Positions 5,432 to 6,363 of a stretch of 6,363 nucleotides of DNA are shown one piece after another (the stretch's first letter is position 1; the number at the start of each line of letters is the position of its first letter). Position numbers and translations under genes: made by a program. This DNA is from an uncultured Archangium sp. GTDB lineage: Bacteria; Myxococcota; Myxococcia; Myxococcales; Myxococcaceae. The DNA lies in contig CAMLFP010000327.1 of assembly GCA_946479335.1 (NCBI GenBank), positions 1-6,363 on the forward strand. Reading direction: 5' to 3'. The notes below the pieces were generated by a model. It had not been told where the DNA came from. It ran no database searches and saw only the letters and a list, made by a program, of their open reading frames with translations.

Positions 5432-5935
5432 TCACGCCTCCTTCTTCGCGGTCAGCGCGTCGGCCGCGTCACGGAGCGCATCGCGGATGTCGGCCAGCAG
5501 CGCGTCGGTGGTGGGCGCGTGCGGCTCGTCGCGCACGCCGCGCATCTTCGCGTACAGGTAGTCGCGGATGGCGTTGAAGTCCTTCACGCCGACGATGCGC
5601 AAGTTGCCGCCCGCGCCCGCCCCGGCGGTCTGCACGGTGACGGTGCCGATGCCCAGCCAGCGCTCCACGATGTTCTGCGAGAGGTGGATGTCTTGCATGC
5701 GCGCGTAGGTGAGCTGCTGCTCGCTGCGGAACAAGATGCCCGAGCCCATCGCGATGCCGTTCTCCGAGAAGCGGTACCAGAGCGTCTCGTAGTGGAAGAA
5801 CAGCGGGATGAAGATGAGGGGCGCGGCGATGAAGCCCAGCAACGACGTCAGCACGTAGAGCCACAACAGCTCGCGCTCCGGGCGAACGATGGTGTGCACG
5901 CGCTTCTCGAGAACCTGCAGCTCCGCGGAGTTCAT
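5432..5935 (-). CDS. Membrane protein with bacterial PH domain (bPH2/DUF304, YdbS-like)
   Basis: This 167-residue protein has a hydrophobic segment, possibly a hairpin (about 24-47), followed by a bPH2 domain (about 52-128). The domain shows WYRFSENGIAMGSGILF, LTYARMQDIHLSQNIVERWLG and VTVQTAGAGAGGN, the usual Y.r..ihl.q....R..G...v.v.TAG pattern. The C-terminal helix (about 145-167, LLADIRDALRDAADA) resembles the tail of the following gene's product (RLAEIREAALALRQA). The start is the ATG at 5935; no clear ribosome-binding site precedes it. It is followed after 1 nt by the second bPH2 gene, and the two are surely co-transcribed. The function is not established; a paired membrane complex is an inference. 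Confidence 0.85.
   Translation of the reverse strand: MNSAELQVLEKRVHTIVRPERELLWLYVLTSLLGFIAAPLIFIPLFFHYETLWYRFSENGIAMGSGILFRSEQQLTYARMQDIHLSQNIVERWLGIGTVTVQTAGAGAGGNLRIVGVKDFNAIRDYLYAKMRGVRDEPHAPTTDALLADIRDALRDAADALTAKKEA
5437..5443 (-). promoter_or_regulatory. Ribosome-binding site deciding a GTG start
   Basis: AAGGAGG is complementary to the 16S anti-Shine-Dalgarno and lies six bases before the GTG at 5430. It is inside the 3' end of the upstream bPH2 gene, so the two genes are translationally linked. The ATG at 5424 would be 12 bases away, which is too far. Confidence 0.75.
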
Positions 5936-5974
5936 GGCGCGGCACCATACGCGACGGCCGCGCGCAGATTGCCG

Positions 5975-6337
5975 CTACTGGTACATGGTGCAGCTGCCGT
6001 CGGCGCAGCCGCCCGCGAGCTTGAAGCGGCGCTTCGAGATCTGCATGTAGACCGCCTCGGCGATCGCGCGGATCCCCGGGAGCAGCAGCACCTTCAAGAA
6101 CAGCCCGTACCAGCGGTGCCGCAGCGCCTGCACGATGGCGCCCACGCCCGCTTCGACGCGGCCGTCGAACACGAGGTGCAGCTTCTTCTCGCAGGCCTCG
6201 AAGGTGATGCCGTACTGCATGGGGTCGATGTCGCGGAACGACGTCAGCGTCAGCGCACCGCGCGTCTGCGCCTTCAAAGCGAGCGCCGACTTCTTGCAGA
6301 ACCGGCAGTGCCCATCGAACAGCAACACGTCACTCAT
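5975..6337 (-). CDS. DCC-family thiol-disulfide oxidoreductase-like protein (DUF393)
   Basis: The 120-residue protein begins with the family signature LLFDGHCRFCKKS, with the Asp-Cys-Cys residues D8, C11 and C14 in a CxxC redox pair. A thioredoxin-like region follows with FRDIDPMQYGI and the KLHLVFDGRVEAGVGAI strand-helix, then the common RWYGLFLKVLLLPGIRAIAEAVY segment. DCC proteins are predicted thiol-disulfide oxidoreductases; substrates are generally unknown. The protein ends in a second cysteine pair (C111, C116 in GCADGSC), which is less usual and could be a shuttle or metal-binding pair. The ATG at 6337 has GAGGTGGAG directly upstream. The gene precedes the bPH2 pair by 39 bp on the same strand; no functional link is evident. 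No signal peptide is seen, so it is likely cytoplasmic. Confidence 0.88.
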   Translation of the reverse strand: MSDVLLFDGHCRFCKKSALALKAQTRGALTLTSFRDIDPMQYGITFEACEKKLHLVFDGRVEAGVGAIVQALRHRWYGLFLKVLLLPGIRAIAEAVYMQISKRRFKLAGGCADGSCTMYQ

Positions 6338-6363
6338 GGCTCCACCTCAGCATGGGCGACGCG

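Noticed and set aside
4858..5577. + strand frame of 239 codons across the two bPH2 genes
   Set aside because: The composition is Arg/Ala/His-rich without domain features, and it lies antisense to two well-supported genes.
6338..6363. Right-edge bases
   Set aside because: Only the ribosome-binding region of the DCC gene is seen (GAGGTGGAG); nothing else can be supported.

Overview
The window is high-GC DNA with strong GC-rich third-codon bias. Long antisense shadow frames run through most genes, and the gene content fits a myxobacterium (Myxococcota). That assignment is an inference from codon bias and protein style; no rRNA or other marker gene is present. Genes are tightly packed. One gene is on the + strand (left edge) and eight are on the - strand.

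Left edge (1-1263, +): the 3' part of a gene whose protein joins the C-terminal end of a CrtC/AttH-like lipocalin-fold domain to a complete trans-polyprenyl diphosphate synthase domain. The gene begins outside the window. It is convergent with the - strand block, and a GC-rich hairpin repeat (1274-1312) lies between them.

Centre (1318-4670, -): read 5'->3' on the - strand, this is exbB (4670-3993), exbD (3989-3558) and tonB (3541-2777), a complete proton-motive-force transducer for TonB-dependent outer-membrane transport. A second copy of the hairpin repeat follows (2733-2767). Next comes a type II toxin-antitoxin pair: a Phd/YefM-like antitoxin (2692-2366) and a RelE/ParE-family toxin (2397-2068). 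A second, closely related tonB paralogue (2025-1318) ends the block. The antitoxin has a readable promoter (TTGACG, 17 bp, CAGAAT) whose -10 box lies inside a perfect 20-bp palindrome with two TGTACA cores. The predicted transcription start falls almost on the ATG, so the mRNA may be leaderless. The second tonB has no clear promoter and sits 42 bp behind the toxin, so it may be transcribed from the autoregulated toxin-antitoxin promoter. The two hairpin repeats are inverted relative to each other and bracket this toxin-antitoxin plus tonB unit.

Right part (4738-6337, -): a DCC-family thiol-disulfide oxidoreductase-like protein, then two adjacent membrane proteins with bacterial PH (bPH2/DUF304, YdbS/YdbT-like) domains separated by 1 nt. 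The 67-bp gap between them and exbB is AT-richer and holds two perfect 12-bp palindromes, a plausible control region for exbB-exbD-tonB.

The most unusual items are the lipocalin-prenyl synthase fusion, the toxin-antitoxin pair lodged between two tonB paralogues, and the operator/promoter/start-codon overlap in front of the antitoxin. I saw no tRNA, rRNA, CRISPR array, transposase or integrase.
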